NCBI RefSeq assembly: GCF_004364325.1
Contig: NZ_SOCP01000017.1
Location: 124,001 to 188,000 of the forward strand
DNA: 64,000 nucleotides
Source: Actinophytocola oryzae
Lineage (GTDB): Bacteria; Actinomycetota; Actinomycetes; Mycobacteriales; Pseudonocardiaceae
Direction: 5' to 3'
The notes beneath the pieces were generated by a model. The model had not been told where the DNA came from and ran no database searches. It saw nothing but the letters and a program-made list of their open reading frames with translations. A program made the translations under genes and the position numbers. Below are positions 8,600 through 16,521 of the stretch, one piece after another. Within the stretch, counting starts at the first letter, position 1, and every line of letters starts with the position of its first letter.

Positions 8600-9082
8600 T
8601 CAGCGCCTGGCAGGCTCCCCGAGCTGGGCGCGGAGCAGGTCGCGGAAGCCGTCGAGGTCTCCCTGCTCGCCGAAGGCCCGGCCCGGCACGGGGAACAGCG
8701 ACGTCCCGCCGGTGCGCAGCACGAAGTTGTGCCTGGTCTCGACCCAACCGTCCATCGCGGACCAGCGCAGGTCGGTGTACGCGGTGCCGTCGACGGTCAT
8801 CATGCGGAACGACCGGTCGTCCACTGTCGCCGTGACCGTCGAGGCCGCGACCGGGTTGCGGCGGAACTGCAGCCACACGGCCACCATCGGCAGCGCCGCG
8901 ATGACCATCGCGGCCAGCACCCCGAACGAGCCGGGCAGCGGCTGCCCCGCCACGAGCAGCACGATGGCCAGCACCCCGAGGCCCAGGCCGAACCAGGGGG
9001 CGAAACGGTAGGTCGGGTACACCGCGCGCAGTGCGTCGTTCCAGTCGGAAGGCGCGGGGTCCCACCGCAGTTCGAGCGCCAT
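8600..9082 (-). CDS. YcxB-like membrane protein
   Basis: 160 aa. Two close membrane segments (about 30-46 and 52-71) are followed by a soluble C-terminal domain with the motifs FRMMTVDGTAYTDLRW and FVLRTG, typical of YcxB-family proteins. The membrane hairpin followed by a small beta-rich domain fits the family; function is unknown. Start ATG 9080-9082. It is divergent from ltrA with 48 bp between starts. Confidence 0.7.
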   Translation of the reverse strand: MALELRWDPAPSDWNDALRAVYPTYRFAPWFGLGLGVLAIVLLVAGQPLPGSFGVLAAMVIAALPMVAVWLQFRRNPVAASTVTATVDDRSFRMMTVDGTAYTDLRWSAMDGWVETRHNFVLRTGGTSLFPVPGRAFGEQGDLDGFRDLLRAQLGEPARR

Positions 9083-9130
9083 TCCGTGGCCGTCCTCCCA
9101 GGTCGTGGCCTCGTGGGCGAGACTGTGCGC

Positions 9131-10339
9131 ATGTCACGTCCAGCCCGCGTACGGGTCGAGAGGGTACGGGAGGCCGGTTCGGCCACGACGCTGGAACTGT
9201 TCTTCGACCTGGTTTTCGTGTTCGCGCTCACGCAGATCACGGCGCTGATGGCCGAGGAGCCGACCGCGACGGGCCTGCTGCGCGGCACGCTGCTGATGAT
9301 GGTCGTGTGGTGGTGCTGGGTCGGGTACTCGTGGGTGTCCAACCTGGTGAAGGCCGACGAGGGTGTCGCACGCGTCGTCATGCTCGTGGCGATGGCGGCC
9401 ATGTTCCTGCTGGCGCTCGCCATCCCCGAGTCCTTCCGCGACCTGCCCGGCGGCCTGCACGGCCCGACGGTGTTCGCGTTCGGCTACCTCGTGCTGCGGC
9501 TGGTGCACGTCGTGCTGTTCTGGATCATTAGCGGCGACGACGCCGGGCTGCGCAGCCAGGTCGGCCGGTTCGCGTTCACGATGGTCGGCGGCACCGTGGC
9601 ACTGCTGTTCGCCGCGAACACGTCCGGCACCGCGCAGCTCCTGCTGTGGGGCGCGGCTGTGGTGGCCGACTACGGCGGCACGCTGGTGATCGGTGCGAAG
9701 GGCTGGCGGCTCAACTCGGCGGGCCACTTCGCCGAACGCCACGGGCTCATCGTGATGATCGCCCTCGGCGAGTCGATCGTGGCCATAGGTGTGGGTGTCA
9801 CCCACCTGGCGATCTCGTGGCCGATCGTGGTCGCCGCGATCCTCGGCCTCTCGGTGTCGGCGAGCCTGTGGTGGGTGTACTTCGACACCACGGCCCTGCT
9901 CGGCGAGCACGCACTGAGCGGCGCGGAGGGCGAGAAGCGGGTGTCCATGGCCCGGTCGGCCTTCACCTACCTGCACCTGCCGATGACGGTCGGCATCGTG
10001 ATGCTGGCACTGGGCCTGAAGAAGGTCCTCACCTATGTGGGTGACACCGAACACCACTCGCTGTCGGACGCCCTCCACGGGGCGCCGCTGTGGGCCATGT
10101 ACGGCGGCACGGCCCTCTACCTGCTGGCCCACGTCGGCTTCGCGTGGCGGTGCTACCAGGGCCGCAAGGTCTACCGCCTGGTCGCGGGCGTCGTGCTGGT
10201 GGCGCTGGTGCCACTCGTCGCGAACCTGCCCGCGCTGGGCAGCCTCGGCGTGCTCGCGGCACTGCTGATCGCACTGAACGTCGTCGAGTCGATCCGCTTC
10301 AGCGCCTCCCGCGACGAGATCCGCCACGCGGACGCCTAG
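9131..10339 (+). CDS. ltrA: low temperature requirement protein A (LtrA) family membrane protein
   Basis: 402 aa, mostly hydrophobic with about 11-12 predicted membrane helices. The N-terminal LELFFDLVFVFALTQ and the later HGLIVMIALGESIV are hallmark motifs of LtrA. The family was named for a Listeria cold-growth mutant; the substrate is unknown. Start is ATG 9131; the frame upstream belongs to antisense of the YcxB gene. Its stop overlaps the end of the convergent kinase-like gene by 4 bp. Confidence 0.9.
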   Translation: MSRPARVRVERVREAGSATTLELFFDLVFVFALTQITALMAEEPTATGLLRGTLLMMVVWWCWVGYSWVSNLVKADEGVARVVMLVAMAAMFLLALAIPESFRDLPGGLHGPTVFAFGYLVLRLVHVVLFWIISGDDAGLRSQVGRFAFTMVGGTVALLFAANTSGTAQLLLWGAAVVADYGGTLVIGAKGWRLNSAGHFAERHGLIVMIALGESIVAIGVGVTHLAISWPIVVAAILGLSVSASLWWVYFDTTALLGEHALSGAEGEKRVSMARSAFTYLHLPMTVGIVMLALGLKKVLTYVGDTEHHSLSDALHGAPLWAMYGGTALYLLAHVGFAWRCYQGRKVYRLVAGVVLVALVPLVANLPALGSLGVLAALLIALNVVESIRFSASRDEIRHADA

Positions 10340-11487
10340 CGTGCCGCGTCGAGCAGCCGCCCGAGCGTGGCAGGCGTCGGCAGGGACGACAGCAGGTGCC
10401 GCACGTTCCGGTCCGCGAACCGGCGGTCCTCGCCCGTCACCGACAGGGCGTGCCGCACCTGCCCGCACAGGTAGTTGGCGAGGGCGGTCAGCGCCCCTCG
10501 GAACGCGCCGAGGTGAAGCGCGGGCACCGAGCCCGTGACCGCGCGGTAGCCGTCCACCAGCGCGCGTGCCCCGGCCGGGTTCACGCCGCGGCCCGCGTCG
10601 ACCGTCCAGTCCAACAACGCGCCGCACAGCTCCCACGCGGGCGGCTGCCCACCTGCGTGCTCCCACCCGAACACGACGAGCCGCCCACCCGGTCCGCGCC
10701 GCACGACGCCCGGTGTGAGCGCGTTGTGCGTCAGCACCGGCCCGGCGGGTTCGCCGTCGATGGCACCCAGCTCGTCCAGGCCGGGCACCGCGTCGGTCAA
10801 CGCTGCCGCCCACTCGGCGTTGCCGGCCCGCGCCGCCAGCTCGCCCCAGCTCACGTCCGACATGCGTGCCGCGTGCCACGGGCTGACCCGGTCGACCGGC
10901 AGTGCGAGGCCGTGGAGTGTGCCGAGCACCTCGCCGACCGCCCGGGTGACAGCCGCGCCCGCGGGTGCGACCAGCGGCGGCCCGGAGTGCCGCCACTCGG
11001 ACACCCGCCAGTCGTGCCCGCCGATCGACTCGACGACGTTGCCCGTCCGGCCGAGGACCGGGGCCGGCAGCAGCACACCTGCCTTCGCGGCGGCCTCCTG
11101 CAGCGCGACGTCGTCCTCGGCGCTGACGATGGGCCACCACGCGTCCATCGTGCGGACGGCCCAGCGGCCACGTTCGGTGTCGAGCGACCAGCGGCGGCCC
11201 ATCTCGTCCTGGCGGGCCACCGACCGCAGCCCGCCGGTCACCGCGCCGAGGTCGTACGCGTCGGCGACCGCCCGTGCCAGCTCCGGGTCGCCCGCCTCGG
11301 CGCCACCCCGCAGGCGGTCGGCCTCGGCCTTGAGCTCGGGCCAGGAACGGAAGCCGTACTGCCGCGCCAGGGCGGCCTGCGCGGTGGCCAGGGAGGTGGC
11401 CGGTTCGGTGTCCCGCAGCCCGGCCAGGAGGTCCTTGGCCTGCTGGCGCAGGTGGCCGAGATCGGGGTTGTCGGGGAGTGTCCTCAT
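10336..11487 (-). CDS. aminoglycoside-kinase-like protein with degenerate active site
   Basis: 383 aa. The first ~55 residues (PDLGHLRQQAKDLL, then RQYGFRSWPELK) are the helical module often found ahead of ankyrin repeats. The rest has an APH-type fold, but the canonical catalytic loop HxDxxxxN reads HNALTPGV, with Asp and Asn replaced, and the metal-binding IDWE-type motif reads FGWE. The catalytic Asp and one metal-binding Asp are therefore missing. This suggests a pseudokinase with a binding or regulatory role, though a divergent enzyme cannot be excluded. Start ATG 11485-11487 with GAGGTG upstream. Confidence 0.7.
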   Translation of the reverse strand: MRTLPDNPDLGHLRQQAKDLLAGLRDTEPATSLATAQAALARQYGFRSWPELKAEADRLRGGAEAGDPELARAVADAYDLGAVTGGLRSVARQDEMGRRWSLDTERGRWAVRTMDAWWPIVSAEDDVALQEAAAKAGVLLPAPVLGRTGNVVESIGGHDWRVSEWRHSGPPLVAPAGAAVTRAVGEVLGTLHGLALPVDRVSPWHAARMSDVSWGELAARAGNAEWAAALTDAVPGLDELGAIDGEPAGPVLTHNALTPGVVRRGPGGRLVVFGWEHAGGQPPAWELCGALLDWTVDAGRGVNPAGARALVDGYRAVTGSVPALHLGAFRGALTALANYLCGQVRHALSVTGEDRRFADRNVRHLLSSLPTPATLGRLLDAAR

Positions 11488-11611
11488 GCGGATGCACCTC
11501 GCTCGTGGGAGAACGGGGTGGCTTCGAGCCTTCCGGCCGATCGCGGCGCGTCCCCGACGCGCTCCCGGCGAGCGTAACCCGCCTGACCTGGGGTGGCTAC
11601 GCTTGACCGCG

Positions 11612-12100
11612 ATGAACACCACACCAGTACGCAGGCTGCCGCTCGCCCTGGGCATCGCGGTCGTCGTGGTCGTGCTCGACCAGGTCACCAAGCTGTGGGC
11701 CGTGCGCACCCTCACCGACCATGCCCCGATCAGGGTGATCGGCGACTTCATCCGGTTCCGGCTGCTCTACAACCCGGGCGCGGCGTTCTCCATGGGCGAG
11801 AACGCGACCTGGCTCTTCACGATCATCGCGGCGGTCGCGGTCGGTGCGCTGCTCTGGTACCTCACCCGCCCCCAGCCGACGAACCGCGCGGTCGGGCTGG
11901 CCCTGCTCCTCGGCGGCGCGACGACCCACCTCGGTGACCGGCTGTTCCGCGCGCCGGGCTTCGCGCGCGGGCACGTCGTCGACTTCATCGACTACAACGG
12001 GTGGTTCGTCGGGAATGTCGCGGACATCGCGCTGGTCGGCGGCGCCGCGTGGCTCATCCTGCTGAGCTTCGCGAAACCCGAGGTGCCCGCCAATGGATAG
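11612..12100 (+). CDS. lspA: lipoprotein signal peptidase (signal peptidase II)
   Basis: 162 aa with four predicted membrane helices, as in LspA. It cleaves lipoprotein signal peptides after lipidation, in the membrane. YNPGAAFS, the first catalytic Asp in GDRLFR and the second in NVADIALVGG are present. The usual GNxxDR reads HLGDR, so the conserved Asn is His here. ATG 11612 has no clear ribosome-binding site and may be near-leaderless. A lone lspA away from ileS is common in actinomycetes. Confidence 0.88.
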   Translation: MNTTPVRRLPLALGIAVVVVVLDQVTKLWAVRTLTDHAPIRVIGDFIRFRLLYNPGAAFSMGENATWLFTIIAAVAVGALLWYLTRPQPTNRAVGLALLLGGATTHLGDRLFRAPGFARGHVVDFIDYNGWFVGNVADIALVGGAAWLILLSFAKPEVPANG

Positions 12101-12153
12101 TTCGAGCGCACTCCACGTCGACTGATCGACGTAACGCCAGTAGCGTCGTAATC

Positions 12154-13563
12154 GTGACAGGCGCTGTACCAACCCCACCCGAGAACCTCCCACGCACAGC
12201 AGGGGAGGTGCGCGCGGCCGAGTACGTCCCCCGGGGCGTCAAGGCCGAGATCCGCGAAAACCTGCTGGCGGCGTTACGCGAGGGCCGCGACCCGTGGCCC
12301 GGCATCGTCGGCTTCGACAAGACCGTCCTGCCCCAGCTGGAGCGGGCACTGCTGGCCGGGCACGACGTCGTGCTGCTCGGTGAGCGCGGCCAGGGCAAGA
12401 CCCGGCTGCTGCGCACCATGGTCGGCCTGCTCGACGAGTGGACCCCGGTCATCGAGGGCTCCGAGCTGGGCGAGCACCCCCTCGACCCGATCACGCCGGA
12501 GTCCCGCCGCAGGGCCGCCGAGCTTGGCGACGACCTCCCGGTCGCGTGGCGGCACCGCTCCGAGCGCTACTCCGAGAAGCTCGCGACCCCGGACACGTCC
12601 GTCGGCGACCTCATCGGCGACGTCGACCCGGTCAAGGTCGCGCAGGGCCGCACGCTCGGCGACCCCGAGACCATCCACTTCGGACTCGTGCCGAGGGCCC
12701 ACCGCGGCATCGTGGCCATCAACGAGCTGCCCGACCTGGCCGAACGCATCCAGGTGGCACTGCTGAACGTCATGGAGGAGCGGGACATCCAGGTCCGCGG
12801 CTACACGCTGCGCCTGCCGCTCGACGTGCTCATGGTCGCCACCTCCAACCCCGAGGACTACACCAACCGCGGCCGGATCATCACCCCGCTGAAGGACCGC
12901 TTCGGCGCCGAGGTCGTCACGCACTACCCGCTGACGGTCGCCGCCGAGGTCGAGGTCATCCGCCAGGAGGCGGGCCTCGTCGCCGAGGTCGGCGACGAGC
13001 TGCTGGAGATCCTGGCCCGCTTCGTCCGCAACCTGCGGGAGTCGACCGCGATCGACCAGCGCTCCGGCGTGTCCGCGCGGTTCGCGGTCGCCGCCGCGGA
13101 GACGGTCGCGGCAGCCGCGCTGCGCCGCTCCGCGCTGGTCGGCGAGCACCCGGCGGTCGCCCGCCCGATCGACCTCGACTCCGTGCCGAGCGTGCTGCGC
13201 GGCAAGCTGGAGTTCGAGTCCGGTGAGGAGGGCCGGGAGACCGAGCACCTCGTGCACCTGCTGCGCCGCGCGGTGGCCGAGACCGCGAAGGACCGGTTCG
13301 CGGGCCTGGACCTGCGGCCACTCGTGGACACGGTCGTCGACGGCCACCTGGTCGCCACCGGCGAGCGAGTGTCGGGTGCCGAGGTACTGGAGGCACTCCC
13401 GGAGCTGCCGCTGCTGCACGAGGTCGCGAGCCGCGTCGGCGTGTCCTCGACGGACAGTCCCGGCCGGATCGCCGCCGCGGTCGAGCTGGCACTGGAGGCG
13501 TTGTACCTGCGTCGCAAGCTGGCGAAGGACTCCGACGAGGGAACCACGGTCTACGGCCCATGA
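12154..13563 (+). CDS. AAA+ ATPase of magnesium-chelatase/RavA type
   Basis: 469 aa. Walker A GERGQGKT lies near residue 80, the Walker B-like VAINELPDL near 190, sensor ATSNPEDYTNRGRI near 232, and KDRF as the arginine motif; this is the ChlI/BchI branch of AAA+ proteins. GTG 12154 is chosen because the frame upstream runs over the lspA end. The next gene is a VWA protein starting inside the stop (ATGA). AAA+/VWA pairs such as RavA-ViaA or MoxR-type couples act together on protein complexes; the target here is unknown. Confidence 0.88.
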   Translation: MTGAVPTPPENLPRTAGEVRAAEYVPRGVKAEIRENLLAALREGRDPWPGIVGFDKTVLPQLERALLAGHDVVLLGERGQGKTRLLRTMVGLLDEWTPVIEGSELGEHPLDPITPESRRRAAELGDDLPVAWRHRSERYSEKLATPDTSVGDLIGDVDPVKVAQGRTLGDPETIHFGLVPRAHRGIVAINELPDLAERIQVALLNVMEERDIQVRGYTLRLPLDVLMVATSNPEDYTNRGRIITPLKDRFGAEVVTHYPLTVAAEVEVIRQEAGLVAEVGDELLEILARFVRNLRESTAIDQRSGVSARFAVAAAETVAAAALRRSALVGEHPAVARPIDLDSVPSVLRGKLEFESGEEGRETEHLVHLLRRAVAETAKDRFAGLDLRPLVDTVVDGHLVATGERVSGAEVLEALPELPLLHEVASRVGVSSTDSPGRIAAAVELALEALYLRRKLAKDSDEGTTVYGP

Positions 13564-15491
13564 AGTTCACCTATGGCCGCTACTACGACGGTCCTGACCC
13601 GTTGGCGCCGCCGGTCGACCTCAGGGACGCCCTGGACGCGATCGGCCGGGACGTCATGGACGGCCGCTCCCCGAGGTCCGCGCTGGAGGAGCTGCTCCGG
13701 CGCGGCACCCGGAACTCGGCGGGCCTGGACGAGCTGACCCGCAAGCTCTGGGAGAAGCGGTCGCAGATCCAGCGCAGGCACAACCTCGACGGCACGCTGC
13801 AGCAGGTGCGCCAGCTGCTCGACGAGGCCGTCCAGCTGGAGAAGACGGCGCTGTTCCCCGACCCGGACGACGACGCCCGGTTCCGGGAGGCGCAGCTGGA
13901 CGCGCTGCCCTCCGGCACGGCGGCAGCGGTGCGGGAGCTGGCCGAGTACGACTGGCGTTCCCCCGAGGCACGCGAGAAGTACCAGGAGATCCGCAACCTG
14001 CTCGGCCAGGAGCTGATGGAGTCCCGCTTCCAGGGGATGAAGCAGACGCTCGAGAACATGACGCCGGAGGACACCGAGCGGATCCGCCAGATGATGGCGG
14101 ACCTCAACGAGCTGCTGCTGTCCCACCTGCGCGGCGACGACACCACCCAGCAGTTCCAGGACTTCATGCGCAAGCACGGGGAGTTCTTCCCGGAGAACCC
14201 CCGCAACACCGAGGAGCTGATCGACACGCTCGCCGCCAGGGCCGCGGCGGCGCAGCGGATGATGAACTCGATGTCCGAGCAGCAGCGGGCGGAGCTGTCG
14301 GAGCTGATGTCCTCGGCGTTCGGCGATCCCCGGCTGGCACAGCAGGTGTCCACACTGGACGCGAACCTGCGGGCGCTGCGGCCGGGCGAGGACTGGACGG
14401 GCTCGGGCCGGTTCCGCGGCAACCAGCCGCTGGGCATGGGCGAGGGCGCACAGGCGATGGCCGACCTCGCCGAGCTGGACGCGCTCGCCGAGCAGCTGGC
14501 CCAGTCGTACCCGGGTGCCCGCCTGGAGGACATCGACCTGGAGGCACTGGAACGCCAGCTGGGCGAGGACGCGAGGGTGGACGCCAGAAGGCTCGCCGAG
14601 CTGGAGCAGCAGCTGCGCCAGCAGGGCCTGCTGGAACGTGCCCCGGACGGCTCGCTTCGCCTGTCGCCCAAGGCGTTGCGCAGGCTCGGCCAGACCGCGC
14701 TGAAGGATGTGCTGAACGCGGCGCGGGCGTCGGGCCAGCGTGACTCCACACTGGCCGGTGCGTCCGGCGAGCCGACGGGCTCGACGCGCCCGTGGGAGTT
14801 CGGCGACACGTCCTCGTGGGACACGTCCAGGACGATCCGCAACGCGGTCCTGCGCTCGGGCCCCGGCCCGGTGACGCTGGACGTCGTCGACGTCGAGGTG
14901 GTGGAGACCGAGCAGCGTTCCCGCGCGGCGGTAGCGTTGTGCGTGGACACGTCGTGGTCGATGGTGCAGGACGGCCGCTGGGTGCCGATGAAACGCACGG
15001 CCCTGGCCCTGCACCAGCTGATCACGACAAGATTCCGAGGCGACGCGCTGCAGCTGATCACGTTCGGCAGGCACGCCCAGCCGGTGGAGCTGCCGGAGCT
15101 GGTCGGCCTGGAGGGTGTGTGGGAGCAGGGCACGAACCTGCACCACGCGCTGCTGCTGGCGGCCAGGCACCTGCGCAAACACTCGGACGCGCAACCGGTG
15201 GTCCTGGTGGTCACCGACGGCGAGCCGACAGCCCACCTGGAACCGGACGGCGAGGCCCTGTTCGACTACCCGACGACCCCCAGGACGATGCGCAAGACCC
15301 TCGCCGAGGTGGACGCACTGGCCAAGCTGGGCGCGTCGGTGAGTGTCTTCATGCTGGGCGAGGACCCGAAACTGGAGGCGTTCGTCGACATGGTCGCCCG
15401 CCGCAGCGGCGGCCGCGTGATAGCCCCCGACCTGGACGGCCTGGGCGCCGCGGTGGTCGGCGACTACCTGCGCACCCGCCGAGCCCGCTAG
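13560..15491 (+). CDS. VWA-domain protein partner of the AAA+ ATPase
   Basis: 643 aa. A long helical, Glu/Arg-rich region (about 1-390, ViaA/CoxE-like) precedes a C-terminal VWA domain with MIDAS DTSWSM near 462 and LVVTDGEP near 550. No signal peptide is seen, so it should be cytosolic. ATG 13560 overlaps the upstream stop by 4 bp (ATGA), so expression is coupled to the ATPase. By analogy it delivers or recognises the substrate of the ATPase. Confidence 0.88.
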   Translation: MKFTYGRYYDGPDPLAPPVDLRDALDAIGRDVMDGRSPRSALEELLRRGTRNSAGLDELTRKLWEKRSQIQRRHNLDGTLQQVRQLLDEAVQLEKTALFPDPDDDARFREAQLDALPSGTAAAVRELAEYDWRSPEAREKYQEIRNLLGQELMESRFQGMKQTLENMTPEDTERIRQMMADLNELLLSHLRGDDTTQQFQDFMRKHGEFFPENPRNTEELIDTLAARAAAAQRMMNSMSEQQRAELSELMSSAFGDPRLAQQVSTLDANLRALRPGEDWTGSGRFRGNQPLGMGEGAQAMADLAELDALAEQLAQSYPGARLEDIDLEALERQLGEDARVDARRLAELEQQLRQQGLLERAPDGSLRLSPKALRRLGQTALKDVLNAARASGQRDSTLAGASGEPTGSTRPWEFGDTSSWDTSRTIRNAVLRSGPGPVTLDVVDVEVVETEQRSRAAVALCVDTSWSMVQDGRWVPMKRTALALHQLITTRFRGDALQLITFGRHAQPVELPELVGLEGVWEQGTNLHHALLLAARHLRKHSDAQPVVLVVTDGEPTAHLEPDGEALFDYPTTPRTMRKTLAEVDALAKLGASVSVFMLGEDPKLEAFVDMVARRSGGRVIAPDLDGLGAAVVGDYLRTRRAR

Positions 15492-15549
15492 CCTTCGTAA
15501 CGCTCAGCGCCACGAAGGACTCCTTCAGTGCGCCCAGCGTTACGAAGGC
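15491..15549. terminator. bidirectional hairpin built from an intergenic repeat
   Basis: A perfect 14-bp inverted repeat, GCCTTCGTAACGCT at 15491-15504 and AGCGTTACGAAGGC at 15536-15549. Between and beside the arms are two direct copies of a CACGAAGGACTCCTTCAGTGC-like unit (15511-15531 and about 15540-15562). It lies in the 76-bp gap between convergent genes, a fitting place for a bidirectional terminator. Similar GAAGGACTCCTTC units are familiar intergenic repeats in Pseudonocardiaceae. Confidence 0.6.
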
Positions 15550-15567
15550 GTCCTTCAGTGCACGGGG

Positions 15568-16521
15568 TCAGGACGTGATGTCCTTCGTGCGGAAGCGGCG
15601 GGCCGCCAGCAGGCCGAAGAACGCCGCGTAGCACACCGACGAGAACGCGCCCGCGGCCATGTTCGACCAGTCGATGTCCGTCGAGATCAGGTCCGACCAC
15701 GCGAACGCGTAGTGCGTCGGCAGGTAGTTGCGCAGTCCTTCCAGTGCCGTGATCTGGTCCAGGATCGACGACAGGATCGCGATCAACACCGTGCCGCCGA
15801 CGGCCCCGAGGGGCGCGTCCGTCGACACCGTCAGGAACAGCGCCACCCCGGCCACCCACAGCAGGTGGATCGCCAGGTAGATCACCGTGAACAGCAACGC
15901 CAGCATGGCCTGGTCGAACGGGATCGCGTCCCCGGTGGGGCTCAGCGCCTCACCCGCGCCGTAGAAGATCACGCCGACACCGAGCGCCACCAACGGCAGC
16001 AACGTGATCGCGAACAACGACAGCAGCGCCGACGTGATCGCCTTCTGACGCATCAGCCGATGCCGTGGGACGGGCGTCGCCAGCAGGTACTTCAGCGACG
16101 ACCACGACGCCTCGCTCGCGATCGTGTCGCCGAAGAACAGGGCCACGATCATCGGCAGCAGGAAGCTCGACACCGCGAACAGCACGAACACCACGAAGTT
16201 CGGCGCCGACGACGTCGCCAGGTCCACGAACCCACCCGACCGGTTGCCCCGCGAGTCGCTCCCGAACTCGAACGCCGCCCACAGGATCCACGGCAGCAGC
16301 ACCAGGAACGCCAGTACCAACTGCACGCGCCGCCGCCGCAGCTGACGGGCCATCTCGACCCGCAGCCGCAACGTCCGGGACGCCTTGTACCCCGCGACCG
16401 ACCCGTCCGCCTGAACCGCGGACTCCTCGTGGGAGGCGGCCTCGGCCAACTGCTCGATAGCGGCTTCGTCCGTGTGAACCTCGGTGCTCATCTGGCTCGC
16501 TCCGTTTCCCTGCGCGGTCAT
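15568..16521 (-). CDS. ABC-2 type transporter permease
   Basis: 317 aa. About 60 charged N-terminal residues precede six predicted membrane helices, with the ABC-2 permease motif FFGDTIASEASWSSLKYLL between helices 2 and 3. It is the membrane half of an exporter. ATG 16521 overlaps the stop of the upstream ATPase gene (ATGA), so the two are co-translated and form the transporter together. Confidence 0.9.
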   Translation of the reverse strand: MTAQGNGASQMSTEVHTDEAAIEQLAEAASHEESAVQADGSVAGYKASRTLRLRVEMARQLRRRRVQLVLAFLVLLPWILWAAFEFGSDSRGNRSGGFVDLATSSAPNFVVFVLFAVSSFLLPMIVALFFGDTIASEASWSSLKYLLATPVPRHRLMRQKAITSALLSLFAITLLPLVALGVGVIFYGAGEALSPTGDAIPFDQAMLALLFTVIYLAIHLLWVAGVALFLTVSTDAPLGAVGGTVLIAILSSILDQITALEGLRNYLPTHYAFAWSDLISTDIDWSNMAAGAFSSVCYAAFFGLLAARRFRTKDITS

